Below, piece after piece: positions 34,222 through 43,396 of a stretch of 64,000 bases of DNA. The translations under genes and the position numbers were made by a program. How positions within the stretch are numbered: position 1 is the first letter of the stretch; each line of letters begins with the position of its first letter. The notes under the pieces were generated by a model. It was not told where the DNA came from, did no database searches, and worked only from the letters and a program-made list of their open reading frames with translations. Origin of the DNA: CAZCGA01 sp964498075 (lineage in GTDB: Bacteria > Desulfobacterota > Binatia > HRBIN30); NCBI GenBank assembly GCA_964498075.1, contig CAZCGA010000002.1:79085-143084 (forward strand), written 5' to 3'.

Positions 34222-35988
34222 CTACGGCGGCGCCAGACGTGCGAGCAGCGCCCGGGCCTGCTCCGCCTGCGGATTGTTGGGATCGTCGCGCAGCGCGATG
34301 GTGAGCTGCTCGCGCGCCGTGGCATCGTCGGCAAGATTGAAGGCCACCTGCCCGTAGAGGTAGTGGAACTCCGGGTCGGCAGGCTTGAGGGCCAGCGCCT
34401 GCTGCAGACGGGTGCGGGCGCGGTTGAGCACCTCACGCGCCGCCGCGTCGTCTCCCGTCGCGATCTGTTGGTTGGCGCGCACGACGTCGCAGCGCGCCAG
34501 CATGTACGGCACCACGGCGTACTGCGGCGTCAGCCGGGCGGCGGCGGCGAGCGGCTCGTCGGCGGCGGCGCACCGGCCTTGCTGCGCGAGCGCAATGCCC
34601 AGATGCGCCAGCGCCAGCCCGCGCTCGTCGTCGGCGCACTCCAAGGTCAGCGCGCGCCGGTATTGCCGCTCCGCCTCCACGCTCTGCCCGCGCTGCAGCG
34701 CCTCGTCGGCGAGCCGGGTGGCGGGGAGGCAATGCCAGGGTGCGCAGGCCGCCGTGGCGCTCCAAAAGGCGGCGTCGTCGGCAAACGGCGGCAGCCGCTG
34801 CCAGCTGACCGCAGCGGCGACGAGCACCAGCGCCACGGCAGCCGCCGTCCGCGCCGCTCGCCACGGCCCCGGCAGCGCGAGCCCCGCGCCGACGAGCACC
34901 GCCAAACCCACCGACGGCAGGTACGCGTAGCGGTCGGCCACCGGCGCCGTCGACACCGGATAGACGGCCAGCGCCAGCAACGGCAGCAACGTCACCCCGA
35001 TCCACAGGACGGCATAAGCCACGGCCGGCGCCCGGCGTGCGGCGACGACGATCACGCCACCGCCGGCGAGCAACACAGTGGCGAACGCCATGAGGTCCCA
35101 CCCGCTCGCCGGTGGCAGGCTCGGGATGAAATGACAGCTGCGCAGCGGCGCGACCAGGGCGCGCACGTAGTACAGCACGGCTTCCACCGCGACATGCCAA
35201 GACGCCGGCTGCACGGCGGCGCTGATCGGGGCGCGCAACCACCCGCCGAGCGCCAGCCGCCGCAACCCGATGTAGATACCCAGCACCGCACACATCCCCA
35301 ACACCCGTACCGCCACTGCTCCGCCGTGCCGGCGCGCGCGCGGTGCCGACGCAGCCGGCGGCCGCCATTCCAGACCAAGCGCCAAGAACGGTACGATCAG
35401 CGCGCTTTCCTTGCTGAGCATGGCGGTGAACGCCAGCAGCGCCGCCACACCGCCGAGCCACAGACTGCCGCGCCGGCGCGCCGCATCGTAGACGCAAAGC
35501 GACGCCAGCAGCCACACGCACGCCGTGGCTTCCGTCATGCTGCCGATCCAGGCGACGGCTTCGACGTGGATCGGATGGGTGGCGAACAACACGCCGGCGA
35601 GCAGCGCACCGGCGAACCGGCGGCGCGCGCCCACCAACACGCTGAAGGCCAACCAGCCCACCAACCCCGCACACAGCGCGTGCAACACCACCGCCAGCAG
35701 ATGGAACGGCGGCGGTGCGCCGGCGCCGAGATGCCAGGCCACCCAGTACAACCCGTAGGAGACCGGGCGATAGTAGTGGCGGAAGTCACCGGCAGCGTGC
35801 GGCGGGAAGAACACGGTCCACACGTCGGTGAGCGCCGGGACGGACTCTTCCACCACTCGGAAGTCGTCCCAGACGAAACCGAACCAGAGCGTGGGTGCGA
35901 AGGTGACGGCAGCCGCCGCGGCGCTGGCAAAGACGACCAGCCAGCGCCAGCGGCTGTCGCCGTCTGAGCGGATCGAGGATGACGGCAC
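34222..35988 (-). CDS. TMTC-like polytopic membrane protein with TPR tail
   Basis: A 588-residue protein. About ten membrane helices fill the first ~430 residues, beginning RWLVVFASAAAAAVTFAPTL, with the acidic loop WDDFRVV (41-42), the YRPVSYGLYW segment and HPIHVEAVAWIG. This is the layout of TMTC/PMT-type O-mannosyl- or GT-C glycosyltransferase-like proteins. The C-terminal part has tetratricopeptide repeats (ALTLECADDERGLALAHLGI, DPEFHYLYGQVAFNLADDAT). It may add sugar to exported proteins or lipids; the donor is unknown. Confidence 0.72.
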   Translation of the reverse strand: MPSSSIRSDGDSRWRWLVVFASAAAAAVTFAPTLWFGFVWDDFRVVEESVPALTDVWTVFFPPHAAGDFRHYYRPVSYGLYWVAWHLGAGAPPPFHLLAVVLHALCAGLVGWLAFSVLVGARRRFAGALLAGVLFATHPIHVEAVAWIGSMTEATACVWLLASLCVYDAARRRGSLWLGGVAALLAFTAMLSKESALIVPFLALGLEWRPPAASAPRARRHGGAVAVRVLGMCAVLGIYIGLRRLALGGWLRAPISAAVQPASWHVAVEAVLYYVRALVAPLRSCHFIPSLPPASGWDLMAFATVLLAGGGVIVVAARRAPAVAYAVLWIGVTLLPLLALAVYPVSTAPVADRYAYLPSVGLAVLVGAGLALPGPWRAARTAAAVALVLVAAAVSWQRLPPFADDAAFWSATAACAPWHCLPATRLADEALQRGQSVEAERQYRRALTLECADDERGLALAHLGIALAQQGRCAAADEPLAAAARLTPQYAVVPYMLARCDVVRANQQIATGDDAAAREVLNRARTRLQQALALKPADPEFHYLYGQVAFNLADDATAREQLTIALRDDPNNPQAEQARALLARLAPP

Positions 35989-36268
35989 GCTGCGCCCACG
36001 CTACCGCAGCCCACCGTCGCAGGCAATTCGAGCCGGCGCGCCGCCGGGGAATTCCATTCCCCCGGCGTCCCTGTGGCAGCGCGCTACAAGTGTGCTTCCC
36101 TGCCAGCGCACATTCAGTGCCCGAGGTTCAACCGACCCGCAGTGGGCTGCAGCGGCTTCGAGGAATTGAGACGGAGAATGCGTCGGGGTCGGGGTGGCCG
36201 GCCGTCACCTCCGACCGCGACCCGGCGCGGCGCGCTGGACCGCCCGTGCGTGTCCAGCGCGCCGCATC
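35989..36268. other. Intergenic region, no gene seen
   Basis: Only a hairpin (36229-36263) directly after the Cys-rich gene's stop. Confidence 0.5.
36229..36263. terminator. Hairpin after the Cys-rich secreted-protein gene
   Basis: Perfect 12-bp stem GGCGCGCTGGAC / GTCCAGCGCGCC with an 11-base loop, next to the stop at 36269. It has no U-run, so the mechanism (intrinsic or stabilising) is not certain. Confidence 0.6.
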
Positions 36269-39200
36269 TCACCGCGCCGTCTGCCCGTTGGTCACGACGT
36301 TGTCACCCACCTGCGCCTGATCGATGTTCGGGAAGGCGTTCACCAGTTTCGCGCCACTGACACCGCCGACGGTCGTCAGACCGCTGCAGTCGAACTTGTG
36401 CCCGGTGATGCTGGCAATGCACGCGCCGCCCGGCGAGCACACCCCCGAGGTGATCAGGAAGCCGGGGTTGTTGTTCGCATCCATCACGGTCGATGACGCC
36501 GTGGCCGTGGTCGTCGGCAACGTGGTCGCGGAGCCGCGCGACGCCACCGGGTCGTCCGCCGTACACGGCGCGCCGTCAAAGCCCTTCGCCGGGAACACCG
36601 CCTGACAGACACCGCCGGGACACTCGACCCCCATACCGGTGCACGCCAGACCGAAGTTTGCCCCTTGTGAGCACACCCCTGCCCCGCCGCCGCAGATCGG
36701 GTTGGTGACGCACGGCGTGCCGTTGGTCAGTGGGTCGCCCTGACAGACGCCGGCACAGAACGCCGGCCGACACAGACCGCTGTTGCTGCACTCGACGTTC
36801 ACCGTGCACTTGCCGAGGCACGCACCGGCGATGCACGTCGTCCCCGCCGCGCAGGTCGCGCTCGACGTGCAGGCCGTCGGCGCGGCCGGGAAGCCGCCGC
36901 CGGTGCAGATCTGCTCGACGGCGCACGAGCCGCCGTCACTGATCGGTCCGATGGCGATACTGTTCATGATCAGCCCGTCGCCCGGAGCCCCCAGTCCGCT
37001 GGACGTGAGGTGCACCGGGCTGTTGCACACGCCGGCGTGGAAGCTGGTGGTGTTGCAGGTCACGCCGCAGCTGCCGGCATTGTCACCCGCCGTGCAATCC
37101 GAATCGATCAGGCACGCGGCGCCCGGCGTTGGTCCGCCGATACAAATGTTGTGCGCTTCCAGACACGCCACCGCCCGCACCCCGGTCTGTCCGGGCTCGG
37201 TGGCCGTACACGTGGCGTCGTCCGGGCTGTTGCACCGCGAGCCCGGACAGTCCCCATCGCCGTGGCACACCTTGTTGGCGTTGCCGCCGCCGATGCAAAG
37301 GCCGCCGCCTTGTCCTTGATTCGAGCAGGTCCCGCCGCTGCCGCAGTCGAGGTTGTGACCGCAGGCCAGCCCGGGACGTGTTCCGCCGGTACACGTACCG
37401 GCGCCGTTGTTGAGATTGCACGTGCCACCGATGCAGTCGACGCTCGGGTTGCACGGAGCACCAGGGTTCGAGCCGCCGGCACAGAGGAAGGTGGAGGTGT
37501 TGCACGTACCGCCGCCGGTACACTGCGCGTTGGGATTGCACGGCGCGCCGGGGTTGGATCCGCCGATGCAGGTGTGTGACGGGACGGTATCGTGATCCTG
37601 CGACAGATTGACGTTGACCGCCGGTAGGCCGGTGGCGCCGCAGCCGATCATTCCGGATGCCGCGTTCCCCGGACCGTTGACGTCCGGATCGGGCGCGCCG
37701 CGGACGCAGGCGCACACCAGGCCGGACACCTTGACGGGCAGGAACTGCACGCTGGACGCCGGGACGACGACGGGGATCACGCCGCTGGCGTCGGGCTTGC
37801 CGATCTTCAGCGTCTGCTGCCCGGCGAGCGGGCCGATGGACAGAGCCAACGGGACACCCTGCAGGTAGGCGCCGCTCTTGTTCTTGCAAATGCCGTCGCT
37901 GGCGGCGCCGGCGCTGCTGCTGCAGTAGTTGCCGCAAATGCCGCCACCGCTGCAGTTGAGGTTCTTGTTGCACACCAGGGCGCTCCGCGTGCCGCCAACG
38001 CACGCGAACGCCGTGCAATGTCCCCCGCTGAGGCAGTTGGCGTCCGTCGTACACACGCGCGTCGCGTTGTTCGAGCAGCGGTTCGGGCTGTTGCCGGTCC
38101 CGCCGCAGACTCCACTCGGACAATCCGCGTTCAGATTGCAGGGGACCTGGTCGTTGGTTCCAGCCACGCAGACCACCACCTGACTGGTCCCCACAGACGC
38201 CGGGCAGGTCGTCGCCGCCGTCACCTTGGCCGGATCACCGGCGGTGCACTCGCCGATACCGAAGCAGTCGGCGGGAGCGGTCCCACATTCACTGGTGCAC
38301 ACGCCGCGGTTGTTGCTCGGTCCGCAGTCGATGTTGGTGGCGCACGACTTCCCGGGGAACGCGCCGCCGACGCAGGTGCGGATGAAGCTGCAGTCCGCCC
38401 CCGGCGTCGTCCCGCCGAAGCATTTGGCGCCGGTGAAGATGTAGCTGCGCGAGCTTTCGATCGTACAGTTGGAGGCGCAGCCGTCGCCGCCGAAGGCGCG
38501 ACAGAAACCGCCGCCGCAGGTGGCGTCGGACGTACAGGGGTTGCCGTAGCAGTCGTACGGCCCGCCGGTGGCCGGATCGCTGCCGCACGTCGTGCCCGCG
38601 TTCGCCAGCGTGCACGCCGTCCCGATGTTCGGGCCGGCCTTGCAGAACTTCGGGCCGCTGATGCACGTGCCGCCGTTGTCGCACTCTTCAGGAGACTCGA
38701 CGACGCCGTTGCCGCACAGCGCGGCACCGGTCGTCGCCGTGGCCGTCGCCGTCGGGGTTGACGTCGGGATCGGTGTCGCCGTCGGTGTCGAGGTCGCAAC
38801 CGACGTCGCCGTCGGTGTATTGGTCGCCAGTGGCGTGTTGGTCGCCTGCGCCGTGTTCGTCGGCGAGGCCGTGTTCGCCGGCGGTGAGGTATTCGTCGGC
38901 GGGCTCGTCGGCACCGCGGTGGCCGTGTCGGTCGGCGTACTCGTCGGCAGCGGCGGCACCGTGTTGGTCGGCGTGCTGGTCGGCGCGGGCGTCAGCGTCT
39001 TCGTCGGCGTGCTCGGTGCGGTCGGGGTGATCGTCGGCGTGAACGCGGTGCACACCGACGGCAGCCCGGTGCACATGAAGCCGGGCTCGATGTGGCAGCC
39101 GGCGTCGCAGCCGTCGCCGTTGTTGCGGTTCCCGTCGTCGCAGGTCTCATGATCGGCCTGGATCACGCTGTCCCCACACGCGCTGGGCTTGCAGTACAGC

Positions 39201-40645
39201 CGCACCGTATCGGTGTCCTTTACCAGCGCGGACGTGGTCCCGCGGACCTGCAGGGTCCGGCTACCCCTCCGCAGGCGGTTTCCGGACAGCACCCGTTCTG
39301 GCACGACGATGTTCATGACGGCGCTGCAGGCGTTGGGGGTAGTATTGGGAGGACCGAGGAATTGCGGCACGGTGCTGCGCACCACCTTGACGCCGAGGCC
39401 ACCCGGACCGCCGCCGTTCTGCTCGAGCATCGCCAGGTTGGCGATGTCCGCCGCCGTATTGAGCTGGCTGGGCCTGGGGCGCTTCACTTCAAAGGTCGTG
39501 ATGTCGCTCGGCGTGCACACCAAGCGCGGGTCGACGTTGTTGATGCAGATGCGCGTGTGGAACGTGCAGCTCTGGTTGCCCGGCGCGCCGTCGAAGTCGC
39601 ACGCCGGGTCGCCTTCGTAACACACCAAGCGCCGCTTGGGGAACTGCACGGCGTTGCGCGTCGGCACGGGGGTGAGCAGCCACTCCATGTTGCAGTCGGT
39701 CTTCTGCTTGCCGCCGCCGGGGATGCAGGGATTGCCCAACCCGACACCGGTGCACAGGCCGGGGGTGGGGGTTTGGGTGGGCGTCGCCGTGAACGTCAGC
39801 GTCGCGGTCGAGGTCAACGTCGGCGTCACGGTCGGCGTCCGGGTGTTGGTCGGCGTCGCCGTGAGGGTAGACGTGGGCGTCGCTGTCGGTTGCAGAGTCG
39901 GCGACGGCGTCCGCGTCGGCGTATTCGTCAACGTCGCCGTGGGCGTCGGTGTCGGCGTGTTCGTCGGCGTGGGTGTCTGCGTCGGCGTGGCCGTCGGTGT
40001 CGGCGTCGGCGTGTTCGTTGGTGTGGACGTCTTCGTCGGTGTCGCCGTCGGCGCGACCAGACTGTAAGCGATCGAGGTCGTGCTGGCGATCCCGCCGGTG
40101 CCGGTGTTCATCGCCGACATCGAGAGCGTCTTGCTCCCCGGGGTGCTGGCATTGGTGACCCCGTTCAGGATGATCGAGACGGGCTGGTTGAAGCCGACGG
40201 CCACGGGCGAATGGAAGGACACGACCGGCCCGCTGTTGGTGATGAACACAATCGCCTGGCCGTTCAACGTTCCGGAGACGATGGTGCCCGCGTCGGTATC
40301 CTCGGGCAGGGTGATGTTGATCGTCGTGCCCGTCGTTAAGTTGCAGCCATCGAGGTTGGGCACGGTGGTGTTGATGGTGTAGTTGCTGAGGCCCCCGGTC
40401 GTGAGGCTCGAAGGGGTGACCGTGATCGTCTGAAAGTTGTGCGGCGGGTTGGCACAGTTATAGGCTTCGGCGGCGCGCGCGGGACCGAGGAGCGCCGCGG
40501 CCAATCCCAGCAAGACGCTCACGAGAGCGGCCGGCATGGCAGGTGACGCCGCCCTCCAGATTCGGCGCGCGCGAACGGTCGTGGTGGAGTTCATCCCCGA
40601 CGTGGCACCGCCTGAAAGTAAGCCCCCCGCACCCCTTCGGACCAT
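36269..40645 (-). CDS. Very large Cys-rich secreted protein with Thr-Pro linkers
   Basis: A 1458-residue exported protein. After a long signal region (hydrophobic LVSVLLGLAAALL near residue 45) it has a beta-rich N-terminal domain; a Thr/Pro linker; a middle domain with an acidic Cys cluster; a 'CDDGNRNNGDGCDAGC' repeat of the myxobacterial Cys-rich type; a second Thr-Pro linker; and a C-terminal half of tandem Cys modules (CTGGTRPGLACGHNLDCG-like, many with C...C..D.DC.GG.C spacing). No anchor motif. ATG 40645 with GGAGGG ribosome site is chosen; ATG 40594 is possible. It is probably a secreted adhesin or surface layer component. Confidence 0.78.
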   Translation of the reverse strand: MVRRGAGGLLSGGATSGMNSTTTVRARRIWRAASPAMPAALVSVLLGLAAALLGPARAAEAYNCANPPHNFQTITVTPSSLTTGGLSNYTINTTVPNLDGCNLTTGTTINITLPEDTDAGTIVSGTLNGQAIVFITNSGPVVSFHSPVAVGFNQPVSIILNGVTNASTPGSKTLSMSAMNTGTGGIASTTSIAYSLVAPTATPTKTSTPTNTPTPTPTATPTQTPTPTNTPTPTPTATLTNTPTRTPSPTLQPTATPTSTLTATPTNTRTPTVTPTLTSTATLTFTATPTQTPTPGLCTGVGLGNPCIPGGGKQKTDCNMEWLLTPVPTRNAVQFPKRRLVCYEGDPACDFDGAPGNQSCTFHTRICINNVDPRLVCTPSDITTFEVKRPRPSQLNTAADIANLAMLEQNGGGPGGLGVKVVRSTVPQFLGPPNTTPNACSAVMNIVVPERVLSGNRLRRGSRTLQVRGTTSALVKDTDTVRLYCKPSACGDSVIQADHETCDDGNRNNGDGCDAGCHIEPGFMCTGLPSVCTAFTPTITPTAPSTPTKTLTPAPTSTPTNTVPPLPTSTPTDTATAVPTSPPTNTSPPANTASPTNTAQATNTPLATNTPTATSVATSTPTATPIPTSTPTATATATTGAALCGNGVVESPEECDNGGTCISGPKFCKAGPNIGTACTLANAGTTCGSDPATGGPYDCYGNPCTSDATCGGGFCRAFGGDGCASNCTIESSRSYIFTGAKCFGGTTPGADCSFIRTCVGGAFPGKSCATNIDCGPSNNRGVCTSECGTAPADCFGIGECTAGDPAKVTAATTCPASVGTSQVVVCVAGTNDQVPCNLNADCPSGVCGGTGNSPNRCSNNATRVCTTDANCLSGGHCTAFACVGGTRSALVCNKNLNCSGGGICGNYCSSSAGAASDGICKNKSGAYLQGVPLALSIGPLAGQQTLKIGKPDASGVIPVVVPASSVQFLPVKVSGLVCACVRGAPDPDVNGPGNAASGMIGCGATGLPAVNVNLSQDHDTVPSHTCIGGSNPGAPCNPNAQCTGGGTCNTSTFLCAGGSNPGAPCNPSVDCIGGTCNLNNGAGTCTGGTRPGLACGHNLDCGSGGTCSNQGQGGGLCIGGGNANKVCHGDGDCPGSRCNSPDDATCTATEPGQTGVRAVACLEAHNICIGGPTPGAACLIDSDCTAGDNAGSCGVTCNTTSFHAGVCNSPVHLTSSGLGAPGDGLIMNSIAIGPISDGGSCAVEQICTGGGFPAAPTACTSSATCAAGTTCIAGACLGKCTVNVECSNSGLCRPAFCAGVCQGDPLTNGTPCVTNPICGGGAGVCSQGANFGLACTGMGVECPGGVCQAVFPAKGFDGAPCTADDPVASRGSATTLPTTTATASSTVMDANNNPGFLITSGVCSPGGACIASITGHKFDCSGLTTVGGVSGAKLVNAFPNIDQAQVGDNVVTNGQTAR

Positions 40646-40819
40646 GTTGCGCCCTCCGCGCGGCCGGTGTTTCGTATCGCGAGTCAAATAGCGACGATGC
40701 GAGTGTGAGCCGGGTGCGCCGAGTTGTCAACACAGCAAATTCCGCATGCAGGGAGCACTGCTGTGCTATCGACTGGCGCCCGAATTTCACATAAGTCAAA
40801 GCGCCGAGAGGACGCCGCG

Positions 40820-41701
40820 ATGCCAGAACTCAAGACCGCCACGGTGCACGCCAACGGCGTGCGCTTCGCGACCATCGAGGCCGGCGACGGGCCGCTGGTG
40901 CTCTGCCTGCACGGGTTTCCCGATCATGCCCGCTCGTTCCGGCATCAGCTGCCGGCACTCGCGGCAGCGGGCTTCCGCGCCGTGGCCCCCCTCATGCGCG
41001 GCTACGCGCCGACGGAGATCCCGGCGGACGGGCGCTATCAGAGTGCGGCGCTGGCGCAGGATGCCGTGGCGCTGATCGCGGCGCTCGGGTACTCGTCGGC
41101 GCATGTGTTTGGACACGACTGGGGCGCCGTGGCCGCGTACGGCGCGGCGATCATTGCTCCCGGAAAGGTGACCAAGCTGGTCACCGCCGCGGTGCCGCAT
41201 GGGCCGTCGGTGCTCAACGCCTTCATGAGCAGCTACGATCAGCAGCACCGCTCCTGGTACATGTTTTTCTTCCAGCACCCCTTCTCCGATCCGGCGGTGG
41301 CGCACAATGACTTCCAGTTCATCGAACGGCTCTGGCGGGACTGGTCGCCGGGATGGAAGTATCCTCCAGAGGAAATGGCGGCGCTGAAGGCAACGTTCCG
41401 CGCGCCAGGTGTGCTGCAAGCGGCGCTCGGCTACTACCGTGCAACGCTGAATCCAGCGAACCAGGATCCGGCGCTCGCCGACGTACAGATGCAGATCGCC
41501 ATGTCCCCCGTTGCGGTGCCGGCGCTCATTTTCTACGGCGCCCAGGACGGCTGCATGGGCGTCGAGTTGCTCGACGGCATGGAGGCCCTGTTCCCGCGCG
41601 GCCTGCGCAAGGTGGTGATTCAGGGCGCCGGGCATTTCGTCCATCAGGAGAAACCCGACGAGGTGAACCGCATTCTCATCGAGTTTCTGAAGGGCACCTG
41701 A
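40820..41701 (+). CDS. Alpha/beta-fold hydrolase (epoxide hydrolase-like)
   Basis: A 293-residue hydrolase. The HGFP oxyanion motif (LCLHGFPDH) and the nucleophile elbow GHDWGA (Asp as nucleophile) point to epoxide-hydrolase or haloalkane-dehalogenase-like members. The catalytic His is in GAGHFVHQEKPDEV. The lid region holds YMFFFQHPF. Start ATG 40820 has GAGAGGACG upstream. Not in an operon with the next gene (131 bases, with a palindrome between). Substrate unknown. Confidence 0.9.
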   Translation: MPELKTATVHANGVRFATIEAGDGPLVLCLHGFPDHARSFRHQLPALAAAGFRAVAPLMRGYAPTEIPADGRYQSAALAQDAVALIAALGYSSAHVFGHDWGAVAAYGAAIIAPGKVTKLVTAAVPHGPSVLNAFMSSYDQQHRSWYMFFFQHPFSDPAVAHNDFQFIERLWRDWSPGWKYPPEEMAALKATFRAPGVLQAALGYYRATLNPANQDPALADVQMQIAMSPVAVPALIFYGAQDGCMGVELLDGMEALFPRGLRKVVIQGAGHFVHQEKPDEVNRILIEFLKGT

Positions 41702-41718
41702 TCAGAGAAGGAATGTGG

Positions 41719-41804
41719 AACCACAGATGAACACCGATACACACCGATCCCCTCCCCTCAATCTCGGCCTTCCCATCTGTGTTCATCGGTGTTCATCTGT
41801 GGTT
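41719..41804. repeat. AACCACAGATGAACACCGAT palindromic repeat
   Basis: The left arm 41719-41748 and right arm 41775-41804 are inverted copies with a few mismatches. The motif is a known widespread dispersed repeat; a diverged copy lies near 10315-10341. Confidence 0.75.
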
Positions 41805-41832
41805 GCATCGGCTTTGGATTGAGAGAGTAAGG

Positions 41833-43053
41833 ATGCGTGAGCTGCGAGAAGCCGTCCTGGTTGGCTATGTGCGGACACCGTTCGGCAAGGCCGATCCGCA
41901 GCGTGGGTTCTTCCGCAACGTACGCTCGGACGACCTCGCGGTCATCGTGTTGCGCGAGATCCTGAAGCGTACCGGCGTGGCGGCCCAGGACGTCGACGGC
42001 ATCATCCTCGGCGCCGTCGAGATGATGGGCGAGCAGGCGCACCCGGGGACGGCGATCCCATTTCTCGCCGGCTTCCCACCACACGTCACCGGGCTCAGCC
42101 TCGAGCGCGCCTGCACCACGGCCATGATGTCGGTGCACATCGCCACCATGAACGTGCAGTGCGGCCAAGGCGACGTCTACATCGCCGGCGGCCTCGACAG
42201 CATGACCCACTTCCGCATCCCGGTGATCAAGGACGGCATGAGCATGGACGAGGTCATCAAGCAGTCGGGGACGATGCTGTCGACGATGAATCCGAACCCG
42301 AAGATGGCCGAGATGATCAACCTCATCGACCTCAACGGTGGGCAAGGCGCCGAGCGTTTGTGCGAGCGGTTCGACATCTCGCGCGCCGACATGGACCGTT
42401 GGGCGCTCGGCAGCCATCAGCGCGCGGTGGCGGCGCGGGAACGACTGAAGGACGAGATCGTGCCCGTCGAAGGCCTCTTGCCCGACGGCAGCAGCGCGCC
42501 GATCGACTATGATCAGGGGCCGCGCGCCGACACGACGCTGGAGAAGATCAGCAGCCTCCCGCCCATCTACCGGCAGGACGGCCGCATCAGCGCGGCCACC
42601 GCCTCCGGCCAAGCCGACGGCGCGGCGGTGTGCATGATTATGTCACGCGAGCGGGCGCTGGCGCTGGGCCTCACACCGCTGGCGCGTATCCACACCATCG
42701 CCACCGGCGCGTGTGCGCCGACCGACTTGATCTACTCGGCGATTCCCGCGACGCACCGGGCGCTGCATCTTTCCGGGCTGGGCATGGCAGATCTCGAGGT
42801 GATCGAGATCAACGAAGCGTTCGCCTGTGCGCCGATCGCGTTGATGCGCGAGTTCAAGATGCCGGAGACCGCCGCCGAGAAGATCAACGTCAACGGCGGC
42901 GCGGTTGCCATCGGCCACCCAGTCGGCGCATCAGGCGCGCGCCTGGTGGGGACGCTGGCGCTCGAGCTCCGCCGTTGCGGCGCGCGGCTCGGTCTGGCAA
43001 CGATCTGCGGTGGGATGGGTCAGGGCGCGGCAACGATTCTGGAGAACGTGTGA
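41833..43053 (+). CDS. Acetyl-CoA acetyltransferase family thiolase
   Basis: A 406-residue thiolase. The nucleophile Cys is in LERACTTAMMS (Cys94), followed by GGLDSMTH. C-terminal NEAFACAPIALMREF, NVNGGAVAIGHPVGASGAR and ICGGMGQGAATILEN complete the active site. Start ATG 41833 sits 29 bases after the palindrome at 41804. It probably works in degradation of fatty or aromatic acids together with the other CoA enzymes in the window. Confidence 0.92.
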   Translation: MRELREAVLVGYVRTPFGKADPQRGFFRNVRSDDLAVIVLREILKRTGVAAQDVDGIILGAVEMMGEQAHPGTAIPFLAGFPPHVTGLSLERACTTAMMSVHIATMNVQCGQGDVYIAGGLDSMTHFRIPVIKDGMSMDEVIKQSGTMLSTMNPNPKMAEMINLIDLNGGQGAERLCERFDISRADMDRWALGSHQRAVAARERLKDEIVPVEGLLPDGSSAPIDYDQGPRADTTLEKISSLPPIYRQDGRISAATASGQADGAAVCMIMSRERALALGLTPLARIHTIATGACAPTDLIYSAIPATHRALHLSGLGMADLEVIEINEAFACAPIALMREFKMPETAAEKINVNGGAVAIGHPVGASGARLVGTLALELRRCGARLGLATICGGMGQGAATILENV

Positions 43054-43396
43054 TTCAAGTGGCTTTGCCCAAGAAGTCCTTACGAACCCCGCAGCAGCAG
43101 AGGTTCGGCCGCGGACGCGGCGAATAAATTCGCGCGCTACGAAGAGCACCAAGTCGCCCTGCGGCGACTCCCCGCCCCACCAAAGGCCTTTTCGGGGGTG
43201 GGGTTGGGAGCCTGCGCAGGCAGGCTTGGCGCAGTTTGTAGCGCGCGGTTTCAACCGCCGCGTCTGCGGCGGCAGCACGATGCCCGGCAGCAGCTTCGAG
43301 CCTCGAGGGGGACTTCTTGGGCAAAGCCGATTCAAGTCCTCTCCAAGCAGCCACATGAAGACGATGAGGAGGTGTCTGTAGAGCCGCTGCCTGTAG
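43054..43396. other. Intergenic region dominated by an inverted-repeat element
   Basis: No gene. A 270-bp element with 19-bp inverted ends lies at 43061-43330. After it, an ATG at 43355 opens only 8 codons before TAG and may be a scrap of the decapitated gene. Confidence 0.5.
43061..43330. repeat. 270-bp element with 19-bp inverted ends (MITE-like)
   Basis: GGCTTTGCCCAAGAAGTCC at 43061-43079 is matched by its inverse at about 43310-43330. Inside, GCCGCGGACGCGGCGAATAA... and GCCGCAGACGCGGCGGTTGA... (inverse) are also related, giving a long imperfect palindrome without coding capacity. Confidence 0.6.

Noticed and set aside
39765..40060. Non-coding satellite
   Set aside because: The GTCGGCGT repeats are codons for Thr and Pro in the minus-strand secreted protein.
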